Assembly (NCBI GenBank): GCA_019321725.1
Contig: CM033110.1
Span: forward strand, 14,253,278-14,317,277
Origin: Paulownia fortunei
Lineage: Eukaryota > Streptophyta > Magnoliopsida > Lamiales > Paulowniaceae
DNA length: 64,000 bases
Reading direction: 5' to 3'
Positions 11,600 to 22,228 of this stretch are shown one piece after another. The notes under the pieces were generated by a model. That model was not told the DNA's origin. It did not search any database and saw nothing but the letters and a program-made list of their open reading frames with translations. Both the position numbers and the translations under genes were made by a program. Each line of letters begins with the position of its first letter. Position 1 is the first letter of the stretch.

Positions 11600-12816
11600 C
11601 CCAAGATAAAAAGAAGTTTTTGATCGAGGTGAAATTTTTTTATTGGAATGATCTATACCTATTCAAATATTATTCTGATCAAATATTTTGGAGATGTGTG
11701 TCTGACAATAAGAAAGGTAATATTATTAAATTTTGTCATTCAAGAGTATGTGGCGGTCACTTTTCAGCAAAAAAAACTCCTGTAAAGATCTTGCAATATG
11801 GATTCTATTGGCCAACTCTTTTCAAAAGATACTTACACTTTCTAAAAAAATTGCTAAAAATTAGGATCCATTTCAAAGTGAAATATGATGCCTCTATACC
11901 CCCATCCTAGTGATTGAAATCTTTGAATATTTGGAGTATTGACTTTATGAGACCATTTCTATTATTATTTAGTTTTATTTACATATTGGTGGCCATAGAT
12001 TATGTCTCAAAATAGATCGAAGCAATTCTCTGTTGAAACAATGATCACAAAATAGTGATAAATTTTTTGAAAGAAAATTTTTTAAGTCGATTTGGAATTT
12101 CTCGATCCATTATCAGTGATGGGGGGAAAATATTTTTATAATGAAGTTTTGAAACTTTAATAAGAAAATATAAAATCATACATAAAGTTGCAACCCCTTG
12201 TCACTTTCAGATAAATAGATAAGTTGAACTATCAAATAGGGAGATAAAATAAATTTTAAAAAAGACAATTAACTCAAATTGTAAAAATTGGTCTCTTAAA
12301 CTTACCGATATACTTTGGGCATATAGAACTATTTTCAAAATATCATTAGGCATGTCTGCTTATAGGATAGTGTATGGAAAACCTTATCATTTACCTATTG
12401 AACTTGAACATAAAGTTTATTGGACAATTAAAATATTTAATTTTAACCTTGATGAAGCTTTAAATTGCACAAATTACAAATCAATGAACATCAAGAATTG
12501 AAAAATGATGCATATGATAATTTTAAAATTCATAAAGCAAATCAAATAATTTTATGATGAAAAATTTTCAAGAAAGCCATTTGAGGTTGGTCAAAAGATT
12601 TTACTTTATAATTTTCAATTGCATTTATTTTCCGAAAAATTGATATCATGGTGGAGTGGTCATTTTGTTGTAAAAGAGGTATATCTTTATAGGGCGATTG
12701 ATATTGATAATCCTAGAAATGGTAACATATTCAAAGTAAATGGACAAAAATTTAAACCGTTTCTAGAGAATGAATTTTCTCAAGAGAAAATTCATTTTCT
12801 ACCTTGTTATGATTAG
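11600..12816 (+). pseudogene. Integrase remnant with C-terminal tail
   Basis: The N-terminal region (11620-11910) has a decayed zinc-binding part (FCHSRVCGGHF, then GFYWPTLFKRY) with the second cysteine pair lost. The core follows across stops: SIDFMRPF, VAIDYVSK and an IISDGG-like segment near 12110-12130, then the HLPIELEHK-type region near 12390-12420. The tail 12580-12816 (WSGHFVVKEVYLYRAIDI, GNIFKVNGQKFKPFLENEF) matches the integrase C-terminus of Athila-like elements. Frameshifts and stops are frequent. Confidence 0.8.
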
Positions 12817-13585
12817 TATGTGTAAATATATACATATTTTCTCTAACTTTGTTTGTTTTGTAGGCTTCTTTTTTTTTTTTTTTTTTTTTGATTAAGTGAC
12901 GGATAACAATACTCCGTGGCTATTGAAGTCGGATTTATCAATTTCCCAAATAACTGAAATATTTGTACAAAGTTTCTCTCTTTTACTTATTTTCTTTTTT
13001 TGTTCTTTTCAAAATGGATGACATTCTTCTAATTCTCAAGAAGTAATTTTCTTTTCTTCCTAAAATGCAGTTTTAAAAATTTATAAAATCAAGATTGAAA
13101 TATTAATGATGCTTTGCACAAATGCATCCCAGGGAACATACGATGGATATTGAAGCAAAGGATATTATATTGACTCTTGAGATGCATTCATATGGATTAG
13201 TACAACGTACATTCTTCATTTATGGAATTACTTCCAGAATGAATATAAGCGTTATAGTTTTGAGAATCTAATATTAAAAGATCCTATTTGCCAGTTTATA
13301 AAAAAATTAGATGAGAAGCATACCCTCGACTCATAAAGGGTGTTTAAGCCATTATTAGACATAAAATTAAAGGAAGATGTGAACCACAGTCACAACTACA
13401 TGTACGAATACATGTAAGTAGCAAATTTTAAAATTTTGTGTCCTTATTTTCAACATTCCTAATAAAATAAAAAAAAATGTGCAATAAATGCATTCTTTGT
13501 TCACACCTTAATAAATAACACTTTACTTACTCCATTTTTTTACAACTCACTTTCTAAAAAAAAATAAAAATAGAAAAATAAAAAT
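12817..13585 (+). other. Element interior between integrase and LOG-like copy, unassigned
   Basis: AT-rich DNA with a long T run near 12868-12890. A short readable frame near 13140-13260 (ending in FFIYGITSRMNISVIVL) was not assigned. It could be what is left of a third open reading frame, which many Athila-like elements carry after pol, or captured flanking DNA. Confidence 0.4.
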
Positions 13586-14190
13586 ATGAAAAGGTCTTCT
13601 ACTTGCAAGTTCAACTGTATTTGTGGAACCAATCTAGAAAAATATGGTGAGTTTATAGGGGTAGCCAATAACCTTGGTAGAACTTTAGCATTAAGAATAA
13701 TTTATTTAGTGTATGGGGGATGCAGTCTCAGGTTAATGGGGAGTGTTGATACTTCTACTCATGTAGGAGGAGTCAAAATTTTAGAAGTTATCTCAAAACC
13801 TTTAAAAATATAGAATATCACAAGTATGACCATTAAAGATGAGCTAATAGTGTCATATATTTAGAACAAAATGCTTAACATATTAAACAATTTGGATGCA
13901 TTCATCACTTTACCTGGCGATTTTGGTACACTAGAAAAATTATTTTAAGTTGTTTCTTGGGCACAACTCAACATTCACGTGAAACCTTATTCTTAATGTT
14001 AATAGTTTATTTCATGATTTGTTATCTTTTGTAGATCATGCTGCAAAAAAAAAAAAAAAATTATTACCATCTGAGAATGAATTCTTATTTCTGCTCTAAC
14101 ACCTGACCAACTTATTAATCAATTTTTAGCATATCTGCTAGAACCTGATCCAACAGTGGCTCGTATGGATTGGTCCATAAAGAACAATGG
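13586..14190 (+). pseudogene. LOG-like cytokinin riboside 5'-monophosphate phosphoribohydrolase, intronless degenerate copy
   Basis: LOG enzymes release active cytokinin bases from their nucleotides. From the ATG at 13586 the frame reads along a full LOG protein: CICGT near the start, LGRTLALRIIYLVYGGCSL with LMG (about 13673-13740, family pattern GGGS-x-GLMG), VGGVKILEVISKPL, then DAFITLPGDFGTLEKLF (motif PGG-x-GT-x-x-E seen as PGDFGTLEK at 13913-13939) and VVSWAQLNIHVKP. After a frameshift near 13990 it continues as LNVNSLFHDLLSFVDHA, and ends with LTPDQLINQFLAYL and an EPDPTVARMDWS tail. In-frame stops occur at 13811, 13862 and 13946, and an A-run at 14045-14060 replaces coding sequence. 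Glycines of both motifs are altered, so no enzyme is expected. Host LOG genes have several introns; none is present, which suggests capture through RNA. It has the same orientation as the element. The tail resembles the LOG10/LOGL10 branch, less certainly. Confidence 0.85.
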
Positions 14191-15887
14191 TTAAAAATAT
14201 TAATTGAATTTGACTCTCAGCCTAAGAAATTTCAACTAATAGTGTATATATTGTGTTGTTTCAACTTTATTTTTCAATAAGTTATATTTCAAGTAATATC
14301 TTCTAAACTCTACTTCCTATCTATTTTTTACATTGGAGATAATATCTTGATTAAGTTAGGAAAATGGATAGTTGATATCACGTCTTGTGTGTCCATTGTG
14401 TGTTTTTCTAGTTTTTTTTTTTACATTTCAAGTATTTTTTTTTGTCTGTTGAAATCATGAAAATAGTGGCAGAGTAAAAGGTAATTGTAACACTCTTGAG
14501 ACACACCCCTATTTTTTTGCAGAACATGACATGTTTGTGAAATCTTTAATAAAAGTTCATAAATTGATAATTTTTTTTGAGTCGTAAATGTTCTTCCAAC
14601 TTCAATGATTAAAATTAAGTATGGATAATTATGTTTGATTGATGATGGGGTTGTTTTGAACTTTGATATTTTTCTTTGGTTAATATATTTTTATAATAAT
14701 TATACTCAAATATTTTTGCATAAATAGTTATGTTATTCAGTGTGGAGATAAACATGTCAAAATAGGTAGTTTTTATGTCCTCGCTTTAATCATCACTTGA
14801 ATTTTTGACATAAAGGGATTGAGTGTTAGAATTTTCCTTTCGGTCTGTTGAGGCAAATGATTGATTGGGCACCACTTGAAAAATTATTAAGACATTAGGC
14901 TTTTTAGCACTATGGCCAAATCAGCTTGTTCATCATGCATTCTAAGAGAACATCCCTCATAGTAAGCCACTTTGAGCCTGTCAACAAACAAGCATTTTTT
15001 TAGTAATCTTACCTAGCCTAAATACACTATTATTCTACCCTTATTCTAAAAATGATTTGGAGTTTTAGAGACATTCCATTAATAAAGTAAGTTTGCAAAA
15101 TAAATTTTGGTTTGAATAGAAGATAAGTGTAGGGGATTTTCTCTTCTAAAAAAAAATTGCAAAGTATTAAAAATATTACGAGTTGCAACAAAAATGAGAG
15201 GTTGCAAAAGCAATAAGAATGATGAAGAAGGGTCCAATTCAATAACAATGGAACAATGGGCCTTTGTGTTGAAATTCGTGGATTATGAGAATTATTCATT
15301 GATAAACTCTATGTCTTTAATCCTATGAAGTTTTTAGAACTTTTGTTGCATCCTATCCATTTTATTTCTTAGCCACATTACTACCCTTTGGCCCCATTAC
15401 AATTTTTGTTGAAAACTTTTTGATTTCGTACGATGCCTTTGGTGTAGTTGAGATTTGTACCAAATAAAAAGTTTATAATATTTAACTCTTCCATTAAAGA
15501 TTGGGTGATGATTTTATGAGGTTATATGGGAATTTACTTGTTTGAAGAATGCATGGTTTAGTCACTATTGGCATTAACTATTTACACACACACTTGAGTA
15601 TGCTTATTGTGAAAATATATTGACTTTTGAATGGATTAGATTCAACACTTGTTTGATTTCATTATCTTATTACTTTATCGTTTCCTAAGAATAATGGTTG
15701 AAAGTTAGTTATCATAGGTGTTTGTGGGTATCACCATTGAAAACCCTCACGAGACTAAAACTTGTCCTCTTTGAGCCACCTAGGGGTTTAAAAAATTGTT
15801 GCATATGCTAAATGCAATCATAATTTTCTACGAAAGTGGATTAGTTTAGGTTTATTTTAGGCTTGCTTGAGGACGAGCAAGGGTTAA
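14191..15887 (+). other. 3' non-coding interior of the Athila-like element
   Basis: No coding similarity was recognised. The wording near 14960-14985 (GCCACTTTGAGCCTG) and the stretch just before the polypurine tract (GCTTGCTTGAGGACGAGCAA at 15861-15880) are typical of the long 3' untranslated regions of Athila-like elements. Confidence 0.55.
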
Positions 15888-15900
15888 GTGTGGGGGAATT
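15888..15900 (+). promoter_or_regulatory. Polypurine tract
   Basis: GTGTGGGGGAATT lies directly before the TG of the 3' LTR, as expected for the plus-strand primer. Confidence 0.85.
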
Positions 15901-17895
15901 TGATAAGTGCATATTTTGATATATTTTTTTATCAAATTCTTTATACTTTTATTGATTTATTCTTGTTAATATCATAGTTTTATTAATATTTTGTGTTAGA
16001 GAATCAATAAATAAAAAAAGATAAAAAAGAGTCAAAATAAAACCAAAGAATGCAACACGTTTTATGAGCAAATTGGGAGATAATATTTTATTGGATCAAA
16101 AGAACATCATAATTAGAAGAAAAATGCCATTTTTGCCTAATTCTATTATATATAGATCAAAATATATGTAAGAAATCATTTGAACTTTGCAAATGATTGT
16201 TGGGCTTGCGTTAAATTCAAAATAAACATATTTCCAGACTTGTGTAGTTTTTGTATTTTAGGCATAAATCCATGCTCAAAAGCTTCATGAACCTAAGTCT
16301 TACTTTATTTGAAAACCAAGAAATAGAACTACAACTTTATTGTTAGAAGCGCAGCCCAATTCAACTTTGATTATAGCAAAAAATTCATCCGTATGTATGC
16401 ATTAGAAAGGATCTATCTATACTGACACATCTCATTAAATCAAACATAACTTTCTTCCTGGTAGTTAGAATTAGGTGATTCAAGTTAAAAAATGAAGATA
16501 ACAGACAAATCTACAATTTTATGTTGATTACATTTCCAAATTCAGCTGATTGGATGGAAAAAAATAGATGACAAAATTTAGATCTGAAAAGAACATGTGA
16601 ATTTAGAGCACATTTGAAATTAATTCGGAGTGCAATTGGAGCAAATTTGGAGATGACAATTTAGGCACTCTTCTACTATAAATAGGAGTTTTTGAATGGC
16701 ATTCATGATACACAAAAATCCTTACAAGGAGAAAAAAAAATTATTATTGTCTTTACTTAGGGTAAGTTTTCTAGTAGTAATAGAAATGTAAGTTTTCTAG
16801 TAGTAATAGAAATATAAGTTTTCTAATAGTAATAGAAATGTATTTTCTAGTTTCTCTTTTATTTAGTCTTTTTTACTTTTATTATGTCTTTTTAAATTTT
16901 ATTTAGTAGAGAAAAATGGGTGAACCTCTTGATGGAGGAAAAGTAACAGTTATAAAAGTGCATAATGTTAAGGTATATTGTATTATTATTTTAATTTTTG
17001 ATTGAAGTCTTCCTTATTTTGTGGTGATTATTGATTTATGTATCACCATAGGTACAATAAATATTTAGGTACATTTAGCTTATTATACGGTTCTACTCCA
17101 CCAGCTGCTAATGTGAAACCATAATTTGTTGTAAATAAATATTTGCATAAATAAGTGTTGTCATCAAAATTCCATCTTGTTTAGTAAATATTTTTTATTT
17201 ATGTATCACCAATGACACAATAAATACTTGAGTTTATTTAGTTTATTGTATGGTTCTACTCCATCGGCTGTTAATGTGAAACTATGATTTGTTATAGACA
17301 AAGGTGTGCATAAATACTTAATCTCATAAATAAGTGTTGACGTTAAAACCTATCTTGTTTAGTGGAGATTCTTGATTTATATATCATCAATGGCACAACA
17401 AATACTTGGATTCATTTAACTTATTATACAGTTCTACTTCACCTACTGCTAACATGAAACCTTGATTTGTTGTAAATAAAAGTATGCATAAATACTTGAT
17501 CCCATAAACAAGCATTGGTGTTAAGAGATAATTTGCAAACAGTAAGATAATATCATGATTACCTTAATGTATGAGTTATTTGATAATATATTTTTATTGA
17601 AACTTTTATTGAGTATGGATTCCAATAGTGTATTTCAAAAAGGTAAAAATAATAAATAATCATTCTTTTATCCAAAATTTAAGAGCAGATCCCTAATCTT
17701 CATTATTTTTTTTACTTTGATTTCGTAGTTATAGCATAAATTTTTCTTTATAATCTAAACCACATTCAACCCATCTTTTAAGAATTATAAATTCAAAAAG
17801 TTCAAACAACTTTCCTATGGATCGACCTCATACTCCCGAAAAATTTATTACTTGACATAACATGCACTTAGGTTTGCAACCTTAAAATTATAGCA
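15901..17895 (+). repeat. 3' LTR of the Athila-like element
   Basis: Starts TGATAAGTGC and ends TAGCA. It has a TATA box at 16677-16684. Three short units built on AAGTTTTCTAGTAGTAATAG at 16763-16850 and three units of about 175 bp at 17022-17540 make it longer than the 5' LTR. Confidence 0.88.
17022..17540 (+). repeat. Three tandem units of about 175 bp in the 3' LTR
   Basis: Units at about 17022-17188, 17189-17365 and 17366-17540 carry the same blocks as the two units in the 5' LTR. Confidence 0.8.
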
Positions 17896-18099
17896 ATTGG
17901 TTCGAAGGGCAGCAAATGTAATTTCATATTGAATTTCAAGAACAAAATAGATAATTAAGCTTAATATTTCAAATTGGGTCAGACTAAATTGTAATACACA
18001 ATCTTCACACTACTCACTTGGCCAATGTGATTCATGCATTATATGCTACTTATATGCTAATTTGCATTAATATTTACATAGCATCTTATGTAGCATTCT

Positions 18100-18420
18100 T
18101 AATTGTTAGACCTCTAATGCTATCATACGATATTAGTGGTTTAGATCTTATAACCTAATTAAGAAATTTTATATTTAAATAAGAAAAGAATAAATTGGTC
18201 GATATATTGGATATTTAGTGTTGGGAGAGGGGTGTTATGGATTGGTATCGAAGCCCAATTTGTGGTTTTGTAGACTATCCATGTATATAATTTTTGAAAC
18301 TGGTGGAGCACAACCATGCTAGTAAGTTTTATTTATTGTATAATGCATTTTGTATTTCACGAATAATATTGGCCATGTGTTTTAAAATTTTGTATAAAAT
18401 AATGTTGAGGCAGACTCATC
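18100..18420 (+). mobile_element. LTR end and primer-site remnant of a Tekay-like chromovirus
   Basis: An LTR-like end (GGGGTGTTATGG at 18229-18240) is followed by TTGGTATCGAAGCCC (18242-18256), one or two changes from the initiator-Met tRNA primer site, and then GTGGTTTTGTAGACT, a wording common just after the primer site in Tekay-type elements. No gag frame follows. This is a short decayed remnant. Confidence 0.4.
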
Positions 18421-18940
18421 AGTAGTAACAGGTACAAAATTTATGATCGGTATTCTATCGAATACCTTTAGAGCTACATATTCTCTATTATCCACTATGT
18501 ATATAATAAGACTAGATAGGGTACTTGATATATATATGAGGTCAATTACAATATTTTAATTCATTTTGGAGGTTCAAGATTAACTAATTAGATTTTAAGA
18601 GCTCTAGGTTAATTTTGTTATATTGGCTAGGATTATGATATAACCTTTTGTGTTGATTGATTTATTGAGAATTATGCATGGTGGATTATTTCAAGATTAT
18701 TAAGACTTTTAAATCCTAGGTGATAGTACAATATTCATTTATGTATAAGATTATATAATTTTTAATATGAATAATTATTCAAAAATCGGGTGACAATTAG
18801 GTAAAAAATTAAATGAACGGCTAGAAAATTAGCTTATGAATTGTCTATGGGATCTTGTGGTAATTAAAATAAGTTGTAATAAAATTAATGTATAGTAAGA
18901 TACATCTGATCTAGGCTTAAAAGATGGATGAAAGGTCAGA

Positions 18941-18948
18941 TTTATACC
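18941..18948. repeat. Left 8-bp target-site duplication of the hAT element
   Basis: TTTATACC, repeated exactly at 22221-22228. Confidence 0.9.
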
Positions 18949-18959
18949 TAAACCTGACC

Positions 18960-19095
18960 ACGGTTCAGGAACCGTCGATTACGGTTCGGAACCGCCGGTT
19001 CTACGGTTCAAGAAAATTCTGACCCTTAACCTTAACCATCAAGGCCGGTTCCGGTTAACCACCGGTTTTGGTTCCGGTTCCGGTTCCAACCCTTG
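18960..19095. repeat. Subterminal GGTTCCGG-type repeats, left hAT end
   Basis: Many direct and inverted copies of GGTTC/GAACC and CCGGTT within about 135 bp. Clusters of short repeats near the ends are the usual transposase-binding regions of hAT elements. Binding is inferred. Confidence 0.75.
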
Positions 19096-19600
19096 AATTT
19101 TTTATTTATTTTTTTACCTATATTTTGAAAATTTATAATTTTTAATTAACTATTAATTTTATAAAATTGTAACTTTTGTAAAACAAAAACAAGGGTTTGA
19201 AATTTTAAACATATATTTGAATGAAAAATTTTGAACTTAAATTTAAAAAAAAATATCATTAATTTTTGAATTTAATGAATGTTTAACTTAAGTTTGAAAA
19301 AAAAAATATTATCTAAAATTTAAAGTATCAAATATTCTAATTATAATAAATATATAAAAAAAGATATTCAACTTGAAATCTTAAAGTTTAAACTTAAATT
19401 TCAATAAAAAAAAATTGCACTTAAATTTAAAAAAAATATCCACAAAAATTTAAATTATATAATTAAAAATTATTTTAAAAATAAAAATGAGCTTGAACTT
19501 AAATTTAAGTTGCCTACGTATTCTCTTAGGGTATAGAGGAATCAAAACTCACGTAGTTCTCTTACCTTTTAACCCTTCTTACCTTAGGGAGTGGCGTGGC

Positions 19601-21712
19601 TCAATCACTCCCACCCTTTCCCGTCGTTGATCCATCTGTGTCCTCCTCTTGATCTTCCTCTGAATCTGGCTGATTTTGTCTTCGTACTGAGGCCTTGATC
19701 CAATCATCAAGACATGATTGGGCTTCTAAATTTTCGGGAGACAACGTTGAGCGTTTTTCACTCAATATATTACCTCCTGCACTGAAAACTTGTTCCACTG
19801 CAACGGTTGAAGCAGGTGAAGCAAGTATCTCCTTCGCCATTACGGACAAAATTGGATACGTTTGCTCCTTTTGCGACCACCATCGCAAAATATCGAACTC
19901 TCCATCGTCATCTGTATCATTAAACTCAAATGAAACATTAAAATAACTATCAAGTTCTTGGCTAGAACTTGAGGATCCTCGAGGACGTTTAGTTCGCTCC
20001 CTAAGTAAAAGTTATGCTGCCGTAAGTTTAAAACCACTACTACTACTAGTTTTATGTATATCAACTTGAGTTGATTGTGGACCATATTTGGAACTGTATT
20101 CATTATAAAATTCATTTAAAAGTGTTTTAATTTTAAATATAATATTATTAATATTTGTAGTATAATCATTTTCATTACGTGTTAAAGCATTGTAATAAAT
20201 TAATAACAAGTCTTGTAAACCATCTAATTTAAGTCTAGGATCAAAAACAACAACAATTAAATTAATATCTGGAATTTCATAAAAATATTTTTTCCATTTC
20301 AACTACATTGATAAAGTACAATTTACTAAATTTTCATCTTGAGAGTTAATATTTTCATGTAAAACTGATGCAATATTACAATAATTTAATAATACTAAAT
20401 GAGAAGTTGGGGAATAAACACTAGATAATTGTAAAGTAGCATCATTAAATATTTTTAAAATATTATAAAATTTTTCACATACTGTCCAATGATGTGGATA
20501 TAAATGAAAAGGAGTAAAAATAATTTGTACAAAAAATTGACATAATAAATCTTTATAGTCGATAGATTCTTCTAATAATCTATATGTTGAATTCCAACGG
20601 GTTGGAACATCCCGTGGAAATTTTTTAGGCCTTACACCATTAGCCTTACAAAATCTAAACCATTGTTTATTAATATGTGGATGTGTCCATAAATAAGAAA
20701 ATGCTTGTCTAATTGGTTTAAGTTGATTATCTAAAACTTTTAAACCATCTTGTACACATAAATTTAAAATATGACATATACATCTAATATGAAAAAATTT
20801 ACCACCAATTGATGGTTCACATACAACTTTAAGATCACCAATACTAGCATTATTAGCTGCAGCATTGTCAAATGATATTGAAAAATTTTTATTAACTAAA
20901 TTATATTCTTCTAATATTAAAAATATAATTTGTGAAATATTTGCCGCTGTGTGTGGACTATCAAAAACTCTAAATACAAGTAATCTTTTTTGAAGTGTCC
21001 AAGAATTATCAATCCAATGACATGTAATACCCATATATGAATGTATTTGCCAATGATCACTCCAAATATCACTACATAAAGAAATTTTATTATTTACATT
21101 ATTTAATAATTCTTTTAACTCTTTTTTAGATTTATTATATAATTTTTTTACATAGCGTGTTAGTGTGGTTCGTGGAACACCTTTAGCTGCCGAATTATAT
21201 GTTGTTTGAATTAATTCATTAAAAAAGAATTTATTTGGAAAACTAAAACTAAGATGTTCAACAGAAATAAATCTAGCTAAATTTTCTCTACATCTAATAT
21301 CATTATATTTAAATAAAGAAAGATCATTACATCCACCGGTGCCGGAAGAAGCGAATGATGGCATTTGAGTTTGGGTACAATCAATGCCAAATTCTACTGG
21401 ATGCTTCTTCTCCACATGTCTTTTCAAGGATCCATAACCGCCTCCAAATTGAAATTTGTAAGATTGCGAACAATATTTACACTTTGCTCGCATCTCTCCA
21501 TTTGGAAGTGTTATTTTATCAAAATGTTTAGTAAAAATAGAAGATTTGAAAGATGGAATAGATCGAGTGTGAGCATCACTCATTGTTTCTTGAATAGTAT
21601 ACAAGTGAGTTTGCTCTTCATCACTTAACTCAACTTCACAATTGATGTTGAACCTTGGTTGCTCGTCGGTTGCGGGTATCTTTCCCTTACCTCTATTGCT
21701 TGAACCAGCCAT
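19601..21712 (-). pseudogene. hAT transposase (BED finger, RNase H-like core, C-terminal dimerisation), two nonsense codons
   Basis: One frame of 704 codons runs from the ATG at 21712 to the stop at 19601-19603, with only two internal stops: TAG at 20303-20305 and TAA at 20012-20014. It has a BED zinc finger with C78, C81, H99 and H104; the RNase H-like region with DIWSDHWQIHSYMGI and SFDNAAANN, which hold the expected catalytic aspartates; and the hAT dimerisation block (ASPASTVAVEQVFSAGG) near the C-terminus, where the E of the family's ER-x-FS motif is followed by Q. Length fits plant Ac-like, BED-type (RICESLEEPER-like) transposases of about 650-750 residues. The part before the first stop is 469 residues and lacks the dimerisation domain. 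No intron is needed to read it. Confidence 0.9.
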
Positions 21713-22054
21713 TTTTTGATAAATGATAAAAATTTAGTATATAGAATTGAATAATAAATAATTAAAGATGAAATAAATGAAATATGAAAAAATTTAATGA
21801 AAGAATTAAAATAATATAAAATTGAGAATGAATAATTAAGAGTGAAGATTAGAGAATTGAGAATTAGATAATTGATAGTTGAGAGTTGAGAGTTGAAGTG
21901 TGGAAAAAATGAAGAATTGATGGGTATTTATAGAAGAAATTTAAAAAAAAGTCAAACGGTCAAAATTTGACCGTTTGACTTTGTGGCAACGGTCAAAAAT
22001 TTGACCGTTGCCACAAGAGAGCCGTTGGCAATGGCTCTGTCATCTTTTTTTTTA

Positions 22055-22210
22055 CCCGGTGGTTCACGGGTCCGAATTTTTCGGACCCGTAACCGGCCCG
22101 TGAATCCACGGGCCGATTACGAGTCCGCGGGTCGGACCCGTGGTCAACGGGTTTTGACCCGTTGACCACGGATCAGCCACGGGCCGGGTCCAAATCAGAC
22201 CCGGCCCGTG
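22055..22210. repeat. Subterminal GGACCCG/CGGGTC repeats, right hAT end
   Basis: About 155 bp of GC-rich palindromic pieces (ACGGGTCCG, CGGACCCGT, GGTCAACGGG, GACCCGTTGACC). They are much more GC-rich than the surroundings and mirror the left end in function but not in exact sequence. A separate 50-bp inverted repeat on CAAATTTTTGACCGTT and its complement lies at about 21950-22010. Confidence 0.75.
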
Positions 22211-22220
22211 GTCAAGTTTG

Positions 22221-22228
22221 TTTATACC
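22221..22228. repeat. Right 8-bp target-site duplication of the hAT element
   Basis: TTTATACC, identical to 18941-18948. Confidence 0.9.

Larger units (their letters stand above)
5725..17895 (+). mobile_element. Athila-like Ty3/gypsy LTR retrotransposon, about 12.2 kb, degenerate
   Basis: Two related long terminal repeats (5725-7460 and 15901-17895) in direct orientation flank an interior with, in order, a primer-binding site matching tRNA-Asp-primed elements, gag, protease, reverse transcriptase, RNase H, integrase and a polypurine tract. Domain order and the wording of the decayed frames fit the Athila branch of Ty3/gypsy. Every coding domain has several stops or frameshifts, so the copy cannot make its own proteins. 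The 5' LTR begins TG and its last bases are TA where the 3' LTR has CA. No target-site duplication is evident (GAATA before, ATTGG after), which could reflect age or rearrangement. A 3-kb segment between integrase and the 3' LTR carries a LOG-like gene copy. Confidence 0.9.
18949..22220 (-). mobile_element. hAT-superfamily DNA transposon, 3272 bp, complete ends
   Basis: The element is bounded by perfect 8-bp duplications (TTTATACC) and 15-bp terminal inverted repeats: TAAACCTGACCACGG at 18949-18963 and, on the other strand, CAAACTTGACCACGG at 22220-22206 (two mismatches). 8-bp duplications are diagnostic of hAT insertion. Both subterminal regions are rich in short CCGGTT/GGACCCG-type repeats. 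It contains one transposase frame on the minus strand with two nonsense codons. The exact duplication suggests a fairly recent insertion. Confidence 0.93.

Noticed and set aside
5725..17895. Target-site duplication for the Athila-like element
   Set aside because: Flanking 5-mers GAATA and ATTGG do not match, and shifting the ends by a few bases did not help.
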